From Pirellulales bacterium (GTDB lineage Bacteria; Planctomycetota; Planctomycetia; Pirellulales; UBA1268), in NCBI GenBank assembly GCA_016779265.1, contig JADHNY010000027.1, positions 1 to 40,167 on the forward strand: DNA of 40,167 nucleotides, read 5' to 3'. How positions within the stretch are numbered: position 1 is the stretch's first letter; each line of letters opens with the position of its first letter. The notes below the pieces were generated by a model. It had not been told where the DNA came from, searched no databases, and saw nothing but the letters and a program-made list of their open reading frames with translations. Positions 1 to 9,287 of the stretch are shown here, piece after piece. The translations under genes were made by a program, and so were the position numbers.

Positions 1-148
1 CGTTCAGATCTCCAAACACGACCTCTGCGATGTCCGCGAAGCCGACGGTGGTGCTCGGGCTCCCTCAACGTTGCGTGGGCTCCCTCAATGCAGTCGTGAT
101 CGTCGGCAGGAGAGGGAAGAGCGTGGCAGGCCAAGCAAGAGCCCATTG

Positions 149-182
149 CCAGAACCTCTCAAAACCCAGAACCTCTCAAAAC
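149..182. repeat. Two copies of a 17-bp direct repeat
   Basis: Two adjacent copies of a 17-bp unit with core AGAACCTCTCAAAAC lie at 149-165 and 166-182, just beyond a large hairpin downstream of tRNA-Asn. No coding potential is visible here. The function is unknown; it may be simple slippage. Confidence 0.6.
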
Positions 183-186
183 ACCG

Positions 187-218
187 AGAGGCAGGAGGTT
201 TTTCACCTTCCTGCCTCT
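187..218 (-). terminator. Hairpin, probable terminator of tRNA-Asn
   Basis: An almost perfect inverted repeat of about 12 bp (one bulged base) around a 5-nt loop lies 30 nt past the 3' end of the minus-strand tRNA. On the minus strand the stem is followed within a few bases by TTTT, which fits factor-independent termination. The T-run is short, so the call is moderate. Confidence 0.5.
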
Positions 219-247
219 GACTGCCACTCTTTGCCGAAGTGGCGTAG

Positions 248-319
248 CTCCCCGAGTAGGACTCGAACCTACAACCTAGCGGTTAACAGCCGCTCGCTCT
301 ACCATTGAGCTATCGGGGA
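248..319 (-). tRNA. tRNA-Asn (GTT)
   Basis: Read on the minus strand this is a canonical 72-nt tRNA cloverleaf. It has a 7-bp acceptor stem, a D-arm, an anticodon stem AGCGG/CCGCT with loop CTGTTAA giving anticodon GTT (asparagine), and a T-arm with the TTCGAGT loop. The discriminator base is G, usual for bacterial tRNA-Asn. The 3' CCA is not encoded and must be added after transcription. It appears to be a single-gene transcript with a hairpin about 30 nt downstream. Confidence 0.97.
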
Positions 320-374
320 AGAATGCCGGCATCATACCGAGCAAAACAGGCCGACGCTAGGCGTCCTCAGTGCC

Positions 375-426
375 GTCAGGCAGGGCAGTTCAGGCCGTCA
401 GGCAGGGCAGTTCAGGCCGTCAGGCC
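375..426. repeat. 22-bp tandem repeat, about 2.4 copies
   Basis: A 22-bp unit beginning GTCAGGCAGG is repeated exactly at 375-396 and 397-418, with a partial third copy (GTCAGGCC) at 419-426. It lies in the 253-bp gene-free stretch between tRNA-Asn and the anti-sigma kinase gene. Nothing else recognisable occurs in that stretch. Confidence 0.7.
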
Positions 427-572
427 TGTCGCCAGAGTGTCCTGCCGTCTGAGTGCCATTGTGCAGGGTGCCATGCGCAGAGTGATATCGTGCAGGCGGC
501 ATCATGCCGGCCTGGCAGCGCCTGCGATGGGAGTGGGCGATGCCGCTGAAGATGGTCGCTAACGATGGCCGC

Positions 573-1025
573 TCAGGATGCGTCGGGCGGAGGATCAGCA
601 GGCGGTGCGTCGAGGTCTTTCTCCAGCAGCACCGAGTTGCCGCGGTCGTTGTACTCGATCGTCGTCATGAAGCTTCGCATCAGCAGCAGGCCGCGGCCGC
701 CAGGCATGTCGAGCCGGTCGTCGCGGGTGCAATCAGGGACCGTCTCCGGCTTGAAGCCCGGGCCCTCGTCCGTGACGCGAATCCGCACATGACGGGCTGA
801 GACCTCACACGCCACATGCACCTTCTTCGCGGGATCAAGCTGATTGCCGTGGAGGATCGCGTTGACGATCGCCTCTTCGGCCGCCAGGTGCACGCCAAAG
901 ATGTCAGACTGCTCCCAGCCAAAGCTGCCGAGTTGAGCCAGAAGCTCATCGAGCACAACGCGGCTCGCTCCCCTCTCGCTGGGGAGTTCGAAGTCGTGTT
1001 GCCAGCCCTGTGTTTCTTGACTCAT
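573..1025 (-). CDS. RsbW/SpoIIAB-like anti-sigma factor serine kinase (HATPase_c_2)
   Basis: A 150-aa GHKL-fold ATP-binding protein of the RsbW/SpoIIAB type. Visible motifs are the N-box (EEAIVNAILHGN, about residues 50-61), the G1 box DEGPGF (86-91) and a G2-like GGRGLLLM near residue 110. Family members bind and inhibit a sigma factor or other target and phosphorylate a STAS antagonist on serine. The gene lies 63 nt downstream of a STAS protein on the same strand, forming a two-gene partner-switch module. No sigma factor gene is adjacent, so the target is unknown. The C-terminus is a short Asp/Pro-rich tail. It could instead be a histidine-kinase-like ATPase acting on something other than a sigma factor. 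Confidence 0.85.
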   Translation of the reverse strand: MSQETQGWQHDFELPSERGASRVVLDELLAQLGSFGWEQSDIFGVHLAAEEAIVNAILHGNQLDPAKKVHVACEVSARHVRIRVTDEGPGFKPETVPDCTRDDRLDMPGGRGLLLMRSFMTTIEYNDRGNSVLLEKDLDAPPADPPPDAS

Positions 1026-1088
1026 CGCTGCCGGGTGCCTGCCTCTTTCGGCCGTTTGGTCGTTTCCGTGGTCGCTGAGTGGACGATC

Positions 1089-1442
1089 TTAAAATGCAGC
1101 TAACGCGTCTTCTTCACTGCTGCGAATATCAAACACGCGGTTGAGTTTTGTGACTTCAAAGACCTCAAGAATCTCAGGGCAGATATTGCTGAGCTTCAGC
1201 CGGCCCTGCCGCCCCTTCACCTTGCGGTCAAGCGTGATCAGTTTGCCAAGGGCAGCACTGCCGAGAAACTCGACGCCCTCGAAGTTCAGCAGGATCGCCT
1301 TGCGGTTATCGAGGTCAATCAGGCCAAAGAGCTCCGTGCCAAACTCCTCGATCATCGATTCGTCGAGGATTTTCTTGTCCTGAAACCGCACAAGGGTCAC
1401 GTCACCCGTCTTGGAGACATCGATCCGGCGGTACTGAGACAT
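1089..1442 (-). CDS. STAS-domain anti-sigma factor antagonist (RsbV/SpoIIAA-like)
   Basis: A 117-aa single-domain STAS protein. The segment FEGVEFLGSAALGKL (about 54-68) matches the conserved loop and helix in which the phosphorylated serine lies; Ser62 is the probable site. The start at 1442 (MSQYRRID) was chosen because the open frame upstream to 1625 has no STAS-like sequence, and a GAGAG purine stretch precedes this ATG. In the family, the unphosphorylated form binds an RsbW-like kinase and releases its target. The kinase gene lies immediately downstream, so the two are probably co-transcribed from a promoter in the 532-bp gap shared with groES. Confidence 0.87.
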   Translation of the reverse strand: MSQYRRIDVSKTGDVTLVRFQDKKILDESMIEEFGTELFGLIDLDNRKAILLNFEGVEFLGSAALGKLITLDRKVKGRQGRLKLSNICPEILEVFEVTKLNRVFDIRSSEEDALAAF

Positions 1443-1974
1443 CGTGCCTACTCTCTCGCTAACAAATGTCGCCGGCAAAGCCCGTGAGCCCCGGCAGGTA
1501 TCCTGCGGGTTGAGCCGGTGGGCGGCTCGCGGCTGCCCGGAGAACTCCCTGAAACCGAGGGTGTAGGGTACCGCCTGATCGACTTGTTTGCCACGACAAC
1601 CGGGGTGGCTCCACATGGTCGCCATGCGAATCAGACTGCCGCAGCCGCGGCCGGCACAGGTGGCTCTGCCAGTTTGGCAGAAGGGAAGCGGTTCAGGATT
1701 GCCGGAAAGCCGCTGCTACGGGAAAAAAACGTGTGTCACGGTTTAGGCGCGCCACTTGCAGTATGTGTGCCCAACGAGGTCGGGGATGCCGGCCTGGCAC
1801 CCGGAGCGTCTGCGTTTTGCGCGGCTGCGGGAAGGGATGTCGCTGAAGTGTGTGCCATGCGGAGCTGTCCTGGCATGTCATTTCAGCGAGTTGTGTGGCC
1901 ATGGATCTGGCTTGAGCCAAGTTTTCGACCGTTTCGAGCCCCCCTCACGAGAGAAAAGAAGAGGACTATCGAGC
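1443..1974. other. Gene-free divergent intergenic region between STAS gene and groES
   Basis: These 532 bp separate the minus-strand STAS operon from plus-strand groES and should hold both promoters. I see no CIRCE inverted repeat (TTAGCACTC/GAGTGCTAA) and no convincing sigma-32-type promoter upstream of groES. A small 6-bp hairpin lies at 1665-1681 without a T-run. Open frames crossing the region have no family-like sequence. Confidence 0.6.
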
Positions 1975-2304
1975 ATGTCAGCAACCGCAAAAAAGCCTGC
2001 CAAGAAGGCGGCGGCCGCCAAACTGATCCCCCTGGGTGACCGCGTGGTCGTGGAGCGGGAAGCCAGCGAGCAGAAGACCTCCGGCGGCATCCTGCTGCCC
2101 GATTCCGCAAAGGACAAGCCAGCCCGTGGCACTGTGGTGAGCGTGGGCGAGGGCAAACTCGACGACAAGGGTGTTCGTCATGCCCTGCAGGTGAAGCCTG
2201 GCGATCGTGTCGTGTTCACCAGCTACGCCGGCGAGCCATTCAAGATCGGTGATGACGAACTACTGCTGATGCGCGAGGACGACATCCTGGCGGTACTCGG
2301 CTAG
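1975..2304 (+). CDS. groES: Co-chaperonin GroES
   Basis: A 109-aa GroES (Hsp10), the heptameric lid of the GroEL folding chamber in the cytoplasm. Diagnostic sequence includes LIPLGDRVVVERE at the domain start, the mobile-loop region KTSGGILLPDSA, and the end EDDILAVLG. The start at 1975 is supported by an AGAGGA Shine-Dalgarno 9 nt upstream. Ahead of the usual family start the protein has an Ala/Lys-rich extension of about 15 residues, which is uncommon in GroES. The groEL gene follows after 64 nt, the standard groESL operon. No CIRCE element is visible, so regulation is not evident. Confidence 0.97.
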   Translation: MSATAKKPAKKAAAAKLIPLGDRVVVEREASEQKTSGGILLPDSAKDKPARGTVVSVGEGKLDDKGVRHALQVKPGDRVVFTSYAGEPFKIGDDELLLMREDDILAVLG

Positions 2305-2335
2305 TCCGCCGGTTTCCCGGCAAACCCAACCGTAA

Positions 2336-4171
<1,836 letters not shown>

Positions 4172-4180
4172 ACGAGACAG

Positions 4181-4210
4181 GGGCGGCCTTTGGGCCGCCC
4201 TTGTTTTTTT
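4181..4210 (+). terminator. Rho-independent terminator of groESL
   Basis: An 8-bp GC-only stem, GGGCGGCC at 4181-4188 and GGCCGCCC at 4193-4200, with loop TTTG is followed by TTGTTTTTTT. This is a textbook intrinsic terminator for the groESL transcript. The convergent sulfotransferase gene ends at 4209, inside the T-run. Confidence 0.93.
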
Positions 4211-5129
4211 AGTTCGTCTGTGTCGGCCGCAGCCCCTCGAGGAAGGTCTGCCAGAGATCCGGCTCAAAGACGCTGCGGATCTCTCGGCGGAAGGCAGCGG
4301 TCAGCTGGACTTCGTCGTCAAAGCATTCTTCGAAGCAGGTTCGGAGGGTGGCAAGATCGTCTTCGGCGTAGCTGTCGAAGTAGCACTTCGGCCAGATGTT
4401 TTGCTGGTTCACACTTCGGAGTGTCTGAAGTAAATCGGGGACACTCGGCGTTGCCTCGGCAAGCCCCTCGCAGAGCCGATCCACCTCTGTCGATTCGATT
4501 CGCGCCTTGGCAACGAAGCGATCTTCATGCACGAGATAACGGCGGCTGCCTCGTCGCTCAACATGGCGGTACTGCATCAGTGCCTCACGGACGGCGGCGT
4601 GGTCACCGCGAGCTTCCGAGAGCTGGTCGAGCAGACGACCACCTTTCTCGAGCATCTCAGGAAGCGCGTAGAACTCATTACTGCTGCGAAGGCGTTGGAT
4701 GTGTTCGAGGCCTGAGCAAAAGCGTTCGAAGGCGTCGCGGGTGCTCCCCACGATAAACGGATCGCATGCGAGCAGCTTCTCGTAATGTGGAGCACGGAAA
4801 TGGCCTGAGAGAAGACGTACCTCGCCAGGCAGGTTCTCGAGCGGCTCAAGATCTGTGTAGGGAATACGCACGCCGTAGAGCAGCATCTGTGAAGCAGGAA
4901 CGTTCACCGACGTCAGATACCGCATCAGCACACCCGTGATCGAGGTGCCAGCGGTCTTCGGCACATGCGCGAAAACGATCATCTCGAACAGCCGGCCGTG
5001 GGAGCGTCGTGGAAAGGTCTCGCCACGCTCGATGCGGGCCTGAGAACTGCCTGGAATCTCGGGTTGTAGCAGTTGAAGCCGGGTGGTGAGAATGCCATCC
5101 TGGCGCCAAAAACATAGGCTTTTTTTCAT
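4209..5129 (-). CDS. Sulfotransferase family protein
   Basis: A 306-aa P-loop sulfotransferase, which would transfer sulfate from PAPS to a glycan or other hydroxyl/amine acceptor. HVPKTAGTS (about 55-63) is the 5'-phosphosulfate-binding loop and STRDAFERFCSG matches the 3'-phosphate region (R...S). It is a clear paralogue of the protein at 9247-10314: both share VRL-SGHF, a YGV-(I/V)PY motif and the C-terminal pattern VFE-LW. The start at 5129 has a GAGGG Shine-Dalgarno 5 nt upstream; an internal ATG at 4982, just before the P-loop, is an alternative. If 5129 is right, its start codon overlaps that of the divergent gene by two bases. The acceptor is unknown. Neighbouring glycosyltransferases suggest surface polysaccharide. 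Confidence 0.8.
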   Translation of the reverse strand: MKKSLCFWRQDGILTTRLQLLQPEIPGSSQARIERGETFPRRSHGRLFEMIVFAHVPKTAGTSITGVLMRYLTSVNVPASQMLLYGVRIPYTDLEPLENLPGEVRLLSGHFRAPHYEKLLACDPFIVGSTRDAFERFCSGLEHIQRLRSSNEFYALPEMLEKGGRLLDQLSEARGDHAAVREALMQYRHVERRGSRRYLVHEDRFVAKARIESTEVDRLCEGLAEATPSVPDLLQTLRSVNQQNIWPKCYFDSYAEDDLATLRTCFEECFDDEVQLTAAFRREIRSVFEPDLWQTFLEGLRPTQTN

Positions 5130-6612
5130 GCTCGCCCTCGTCACAACTCCGCGATTTGTGCTGCTGGTGAACCTCGTCTCACGACAGGTCACGGTGCTGG
5201 AAGAAGGGCGGCAGGAGTATTACGGGGCGACCTGGCGACCTGATGGTGAGCAGCTGATTCTCTCGCACAGCGGTCTCGAGAACGAGTCGCTCGTTGATCT
5301 CGCCAGTTACGCCCGCTCCGAGGTGGGCTGGATCTCGGAAGGGGACGCCCACAGCGGTCGCTTTCTCTCGCAGCCGCACCAAATTCTCTGTGCTCCCGAC
5401 GGCCGCGTAATCTGCACCAACACCGGTCGCAACAGCCTCGTGGTGATCGATAGTGAACGGCCAGGGTACTTCCAGGAAGCACGGCTGCATTCGGATCGTT
5501 GGGATCGACTTGAGCCCCAGGCTGCGACCGGGCTTCATCTCAACTCTGTCTTCCTGCGGGACAATACGCTGACCGTACTTGCGCACGGCTTTGAGCATGG
5601 CTCGCAGCTGATCACGCTCGACTATCCCAGTCTGGAGCGTCGCGAGTCGGTCGTGATTCCCGGTGCGACGGGCATGCACAACTACTGCGTGACCGCTCGT
5701 GATGAGCGAATCTCCTGTGTTTCGTCACGGGGGATGCTGATCGATCCCCACTCGCTTCATGTCCACTGGAGGAGCGGCTCAGCCGGCTATCTTCGTGGCC
5801 TCGCTGTTGGCGGTGGCCGCGTGCTGGTAGGCAACAGCCCACAGGCAGGGCGGCATCTGCGTTCATCGGCGGTATCGGGACTGTGGGTGATTGATCGCGA
5901 GAGCTGGCGGGCAATCGACTACATCGTGCTGGGGCCTTACGGCGTTGTAAATGATGTGCGGCTTATCGATGTGGCAGATGAAGCACACCACGGGCATCCC
6001 TTCCGCGGCGGGCCCACGTTGCAAGAACGGGATGCCTGGCAGCAGGTGGTGACGACACGCCTATCGGGTTCCCGGCGGCTGACAGAACTTGTGGCGGAGG
6101 GACCATTCGATCTGGCCCTCGGAGGACCGCAGGTTTCAGATGATGGCTGGCTTTGTTCACCGGATGAGCTCTGCCTGATGCTGACACGCGACCAGCGGCC
6201 ACAAGAACTACGGCTGCGGTACGACTTTCAGGATCAGCCCGAAGGCGGGCACTGTGGCGTCGTGGTTGGCTGTGGGGAAACTGTCCATGAGGCGAGCCCT
6301 TCGCAACGCGATGCGAACATGGATGTGATCGTGGCAACCCAATCGGGTGGCAACAGCGTGAGCCTCGCCCACTGGCAGCATGATGGCAGCGGCTGGAATC
6401 GGTTGGGGATTCTCGCAGAAGTCGCGGGTCTCAGCGGCATGCTTGCAGTTCGACGAGGCGATGATGACCTGGTGATCGAGGCCGGGCCGCAGCGAGAAGG
6501 CGTTGCAGTTCTTCCGCTCGAGCGTGTGCCCCACGCTGACCAGCGATGGGGTGTCCGCTGGCAGGCAACACGAGTGATGCCCGAGCATGCACCGCAGCAG
6601 GGCGAGGACTGA
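5128..6612 (+). CDS. Beta-propeller-like protein, possibly DUF4915/TIGR03032-like
   Basis: A 494-aa protein with no signal peptide or clear membrane segment. It is rich in short beta-strand repeats with Gly/Asp turns, for example RFVLLVNLVSRQVTVL near the start and HQILCAPDGRVICTNTGRN near residue 90, the look of a YVTN/NHL-type propeller. The N-terminus resembles DUF4915/TIGR03032 proteins that occur beside sulfotransferase and glycosyltransferase genes; this is a visual resemblance only. The start at 5128 is uncertain because it overlaps the divergent sulfotransferase start and has no good Shine-Dalgarno. The glycosyltransferase-family gene that follows begins within a few bases of its stop, suggesting an operon. 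No catalytic motif was recognised; a scaffold or glycan-binding role is inference. Confidence 0.65.
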   Translation: MLALVTTPRFVLLVNLVSRQVTVLEEGRQEYYGATWRPDGEQLILSHSGLENESLVDLASYARSEVGWISEGDAHSGRFLSQPHQILCAPDGRVICTNTGRNSLVVIDSERPGYFQEARLHSDRWDRLEPQAATGLHLNSVFLRDNTLTVLAHGFEHGSQLITLDYPSLERRESVVIPGATGMHNYCVTARDERISCVSSRGMLIDPHSLHVHWRSGSAGYLRGLAVGGGRVLVGNSPQAGRHLRSSAVSGLWVIDRESWRAIDYIVLGPYGVVNDVRLIDVADEAHHGHPFRGGPTLQERDAWQQVVTTRLSGSRRLTELVAEGPFDLALGGPQVSDDGWLCSPDELCLMLTRDQRPQELRLRYDFQDQPEGGHCGVVVGCGETVHEASPSQRDANMDVIVATQSGGNSVSLAHWQHDGSGWNRLGILAEVAGLSGMLAVRRGDDDLVIEAGPQREGVAVLPLERVPHADQRWGVRWQATRVMPEHAPQQGED

Positions 6613-6622
6613 TTGGTTCTCA

Positions 6623-7495
6623 ATGGAGTCTGACGGATCAACGAGGCTGATGGAGCGGCTTGTGGAATCACATGTACGGCTGGCAGTGGTGAGCGATGGC
6701 TGTCACCTTCACCAGCAACGTTCCGCGATTGCGGCGACAGCAAGAGCATTTCGGCAGGGAACGCAAGCCCGTGGGACCCCCACCGAGGTCGTGCTGGTCG
6801 TGCCGATGGGGCATGAAGGTGATCGTGTGTTTGAAGAGGCAGACCTGCCTGTCCGTGGTTTTGCTTGGGAACTCCTCGATGGGGAGGCATCAGACCGAGC
6901 GACCTACTACGCGGGCCTGACCTCGATGCGTTCACTGGCGGGGCAACGTGGGAGCAGGTCGCTCGCAACGCATGCCGTTGTTGATGACGGGATCCGGCAT
7001 CTCTGTGACTGTGACGCATGGATCTTGGCACAGGCCACAGCACCAGCGGCGGTGCTTCCACTGCGGCCGTTTCTTGTGATCGCAGATGCGTCGTTGCATC
7101 ATGCGTCTGGCCAGCTCCCAGCGGAGTCTCTGCGGATCGCAGCAGAAAACCTCGCCGCGTCAGCTGGCGTGCTTGTGTTCAGCGAAGTGATGCGACAGGA
7201 AGTGGTGGACTTTTACGGAGTGCCCGACAGCCAGGTCCGGCTGCTGCCACCACTCAGTGCGTGGCAGGCGTGGGAGGACCAGCTGGAATACCAAATGGAG
7301 GAGCAACTCGAGACGGCTGTGCGAGTCGCCAGCGGTGTGCCGGAGCAGGGGCATGTCTGGTTTGTGGCAGACGCCAGCTCCACCGCGTCGCCGATGTTTC
7401 GTGAAGGCATGGAGGGGCTGGTGCAGGCGGCATGGTCTGGTGAGGATGAGCAGGTTTCGCTCGCGTACGGAGAGGCGATCGCCGAACTGCTGTGA
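6623..7495 (+). CDS. Glycosyltransferase-like protein, apparently acceptor domain only
   Basis: A 290-aa protein resembling the N-terminal half of a GT-B (GT4-type) glycosyltransferase. It has an initial beta strand RLAVVSDG, a central RPFLVIADASLHH strand-turn, and the hinge-like VLVFSEVMRQEVVDFYGV then VRLLPP that in GT4 enzymes leads into the donor-binding domain. That second domain, with its E-x7-E motif, is absent: the sequence ends about 80 residues after the hinge. It is not a simple frameshift, because the next gene has its own complete N-terminus. The start is ambiguous (6587, 6623 or 6650); none has an ideal ribosome site. Its stop overlaps the next GTG start by 4 nt, indicating translational coupling. 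Confidence 0.6.
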   Translation: MESDGSTRLMERLVESHVRLAVVSDGCHLHQQRSAIAATARAFRQGTQARGTPTEVVLVVPMGHEGDRVFEEADLPVRGFAWELLDGEASDRATYYAGLTSMRSLAGQRGSRSLATHAVVDDGIRHLCDCDAWILAQATAPAAVLPLRPFLVIADASLHHASGQLPAESLRIAAENLAASAGVLVFSEVMRQEVVDFYGVPDSQVRLLPPLSAWQAWEDQLEYQMEEQLETAVRVASGVPEQGHVWFVADASSTASPMFREGMEGLVQAAWSGEDEQVSLAYGEAIAELL

Positions 7496-9108
7496 AGACA
7501 TACGGTATCTACATCGCCTATCCACCATGGACCCGGTTTGAGGGTGAAGGGCTGGGCCGCTTTCTGACGGCTTTCGTCCGTGGTGCCCATGAGTCGGGGC
7601 AGGCTCGATTTGTGATTGCCTGCCCGGGCTGGACTCGCCCAGGGCTCGAACATCTCTTTCGCCGCAGTGGGATTCCAGAAGATGCTGTGGAGTTTCTCAC
7701 GCCGCGAGGTGTGCCAGGCGTGATCCGCCTGGCCTCCCGTCGTGATCGCAAGAAGGATCAGTCGGAAACCCACCGGAAGCGTCCTCGGCGGCAGCGTTTC
7801 CCCCAGCTGCGCCAGACGGCGGCGATGGTCTTGGGTGGGCTGATGACAAGCCGTCATGTCGCCGTGATTCTGATGGTGACGCTCGCGTCGCTTCCGCTGG
7901 TGCTGCTGGGCGGACTCGCACAGGTCACAGGTCAAGGGCTCTCGCGACTGCTGCGGAAACCGGTCAAGACACTCGGCAGGTTGGCAGGCTCTGGAAAGCG
8001 GCGGTTACGTCGAGGACTCGAGAAGCTCTCGATGTCGCAGCTGATGTATGAGGCAGAGTTGCGAAACGTGCACCGGCTCCTCGAGGGCCGCCGTGATGTA
8101 ACAGCCTGGTACTGTCCAACTGCTTTCTGGCCGAGTTTCAACCGTATTCGGGGGCCACGTGTGGTCTGCGTTCCGGATTTCGTCGTGTCCCTCGCCCCTG
8201 TGGCCTTCGCGCAGCTAGGGGGTGAGCCATTTCGTGAAACGATTGAAAAGATCGAGCGGGCGATTCGTGGCGGTGATCACTTCATTACCTACAGCCAGCA
8301 CGTGAAGCATGACACGCTCGTCAAACGTTTTGGCGTCGAGGCAGATCGGGTGACGGTGGTGCCCCATGGCGCCAACACGCTCGACAACGTTCTCGTGGCG
8401 GCAGCGAAAGGACGGGATATCGATCTCGTGTCGGCGGAGTTTCTCGCTTCAGCGCTTCAGAAAGCAGAGGCGATTGACGGCCGACTGCCTGTCGTCCGTC
8501 GGGATTCTCCAGGTCGATATCTCTTCTATGCCAGTCAGCTACGTCCACATAAAAATGTTGCCACGCTGCTGAAGGCATTTCGCTGGCTGCTGGACGAAGG
8601 GCATCTCACTCACCGTCTTGTCATGACCTGCTCCCCGTCGATGTCGGTCAAGATTCAGGAACTCGTCAAGCAACTGTCGTTGCACGATGACGTGCTGTTT
8701 CTTGTTCGGCTAACAGAGGAAGAGCTTGCCGCGTGCTATCGGCATGCTGAGCTGGCGGTCAACCCAACCCTCAGTGAAGGGGCCTGCCCATTCACGTTTA
8801 CCGAAGCCTTGTCCGTCGATACGCCTGTGGTCATGTCACGAATTCCGGTGACAGAAGAAGTGCTCTGTGAACGGCAACTGCAGGCTGCCATGCTTTTTGA
8901 TCCCTACGACTGGCGGGATATGGCTCGAGGTATTCGGCAGGGCATTGAGAACCGCGAGGAGCTGCTGGCGAAACAGCAAGCGGTCTATCAGATGCTCTCA
9001 ACGCGTACGTGGCGAGAAGTCAGTTCCGATACGATCCGGGCCCTGGATCGCGCAGCCGGGGAAGCAGCATCGCTGCCGCCACAGCAGCAGCAGCGGCGAC
9101 CGGCCTAG
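7492..9108 (+). CDS. GT4-family glycosyltransferase with internal hydrophobic insert
   Basis: A 538-aa GT-B glycosyltransferase. The C-terminal donor domain shows SQLRPHKNVATLLKAF and the E-x7-E-like stretch SEGACPFTFTEAL, where the glutamates contact the sugar nucleotide. The N-terminal domain starts YGIYIAYPPWTRFEGEGLGRF. About residues 105-150 form a very hydrophobic insert flanked by Arg/Lys-rich stretches (KRPRRQR before; KRRLRRG after), which suggests a membrane hairpin or helix between strands of the acceptor domain. The start is GTG at 7492, overlapping the previous stop by 4 nt. It probably builds a surface polysaccharide with the neighbouring enzymes; donor and acceptor sugars cannot be read from sequence. 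Confidence 0.85.
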   Translation: MKTYGIYIAYPPWTRFEGEGLGRFLTAFVRGAHESGQARFVIACPGWTRPGLEHLFRRSGIPEDAVEFLTPRGVPGVIRLASRRDRKKDQSETHRKRPRRQRFPQLRQTAAMVLGGLMTSRHVAVILMVTLASLPLVLLGGLAQVTGQGLSRLLRKPVKTLGRLAGSGKRRLRRGLEKLSMSQLMYEAELRNVHRLLEGRRDVTAWYCPTAFWPSFNRIRGPRVVCVPDFVVSLAPVAFAQLGGEPFRETIEKIERAIRGGDHFITYSQHVKHDTLVKRFGVEADRVTVVPHGANTLDNVLVAAAKGRDIDLVSAEFLASALQKAEAIDGRLPVVRRDSPGRYLFYASQLRPHKNVATLLKAFRWLLDEGHLTHRLVMTCSPSMSVKIQELVKQLSLHDDVLFLVRLTEEELAACYRHAELAVNPTLSEGACPFTFTEALSVDTPVVMSRIPVTEEVLCERQLQAAMLFDPYDWRDMARGIRQGIENREELLAKQQAVYQMLSTRTWREVSSDTIRALDRAAGEAASLPPQQQQRRPA

Positions 9109-9116
9109 TAAGAGGG

Positions 9117-9287
9117 ATGACGATCGTGAGCCTAAAGGGCCGCGGATTGCCGGGCGGCATGACGAAGAAACACCGACCGCCGGCGATCCGGGCAGCCTAC
9201 GCCGGCAGCACACCGAAATACACACCGAGATGGGAATGCAAACACGATGACGACGAGTACTGCGACGCAGATGTCCTATCTGTTTAA
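9117..9287 (+). CDS. Possible 56-aa small protein
   Basis: An ATG at 9117 opens a 56-codon frame (MTIVSLKGRG...) that fills the gap between the glycosyltransferase and the second sulfotransferase. It ends 41 nt inside the latter's annotated start. The product is basic in the middle and acidic near the end (KHDDDEYCDADV). An AGAGGG stretch lies immediately before the ATG, too close for ideal initiation; a second ATG at 9159 is preceded by GGGCGG. I recognise no family, and it may be spurious. Confidence 0.25.
   Translation: MTIVSLKGRGLPGGMTKKHRPPAIRAAYAGSTPKYTPRWECKHDDDEYCDADVLSV

Noticed and set aside
30..562. Small plus-strand ORFs at the left edge
   Set aside because: They cross the tRNA-Asn and the tandem repeats, with no recognisable protein sequence.
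1443..1974. CIRCE or sigma-32 promoter upstream of groES
   Set aside because: No TTAGCACTC/GAGTGCTAA inverted repeat, and the only CTTGAG/CCCC pairing (about 1911-1945) has far too long a spacer.
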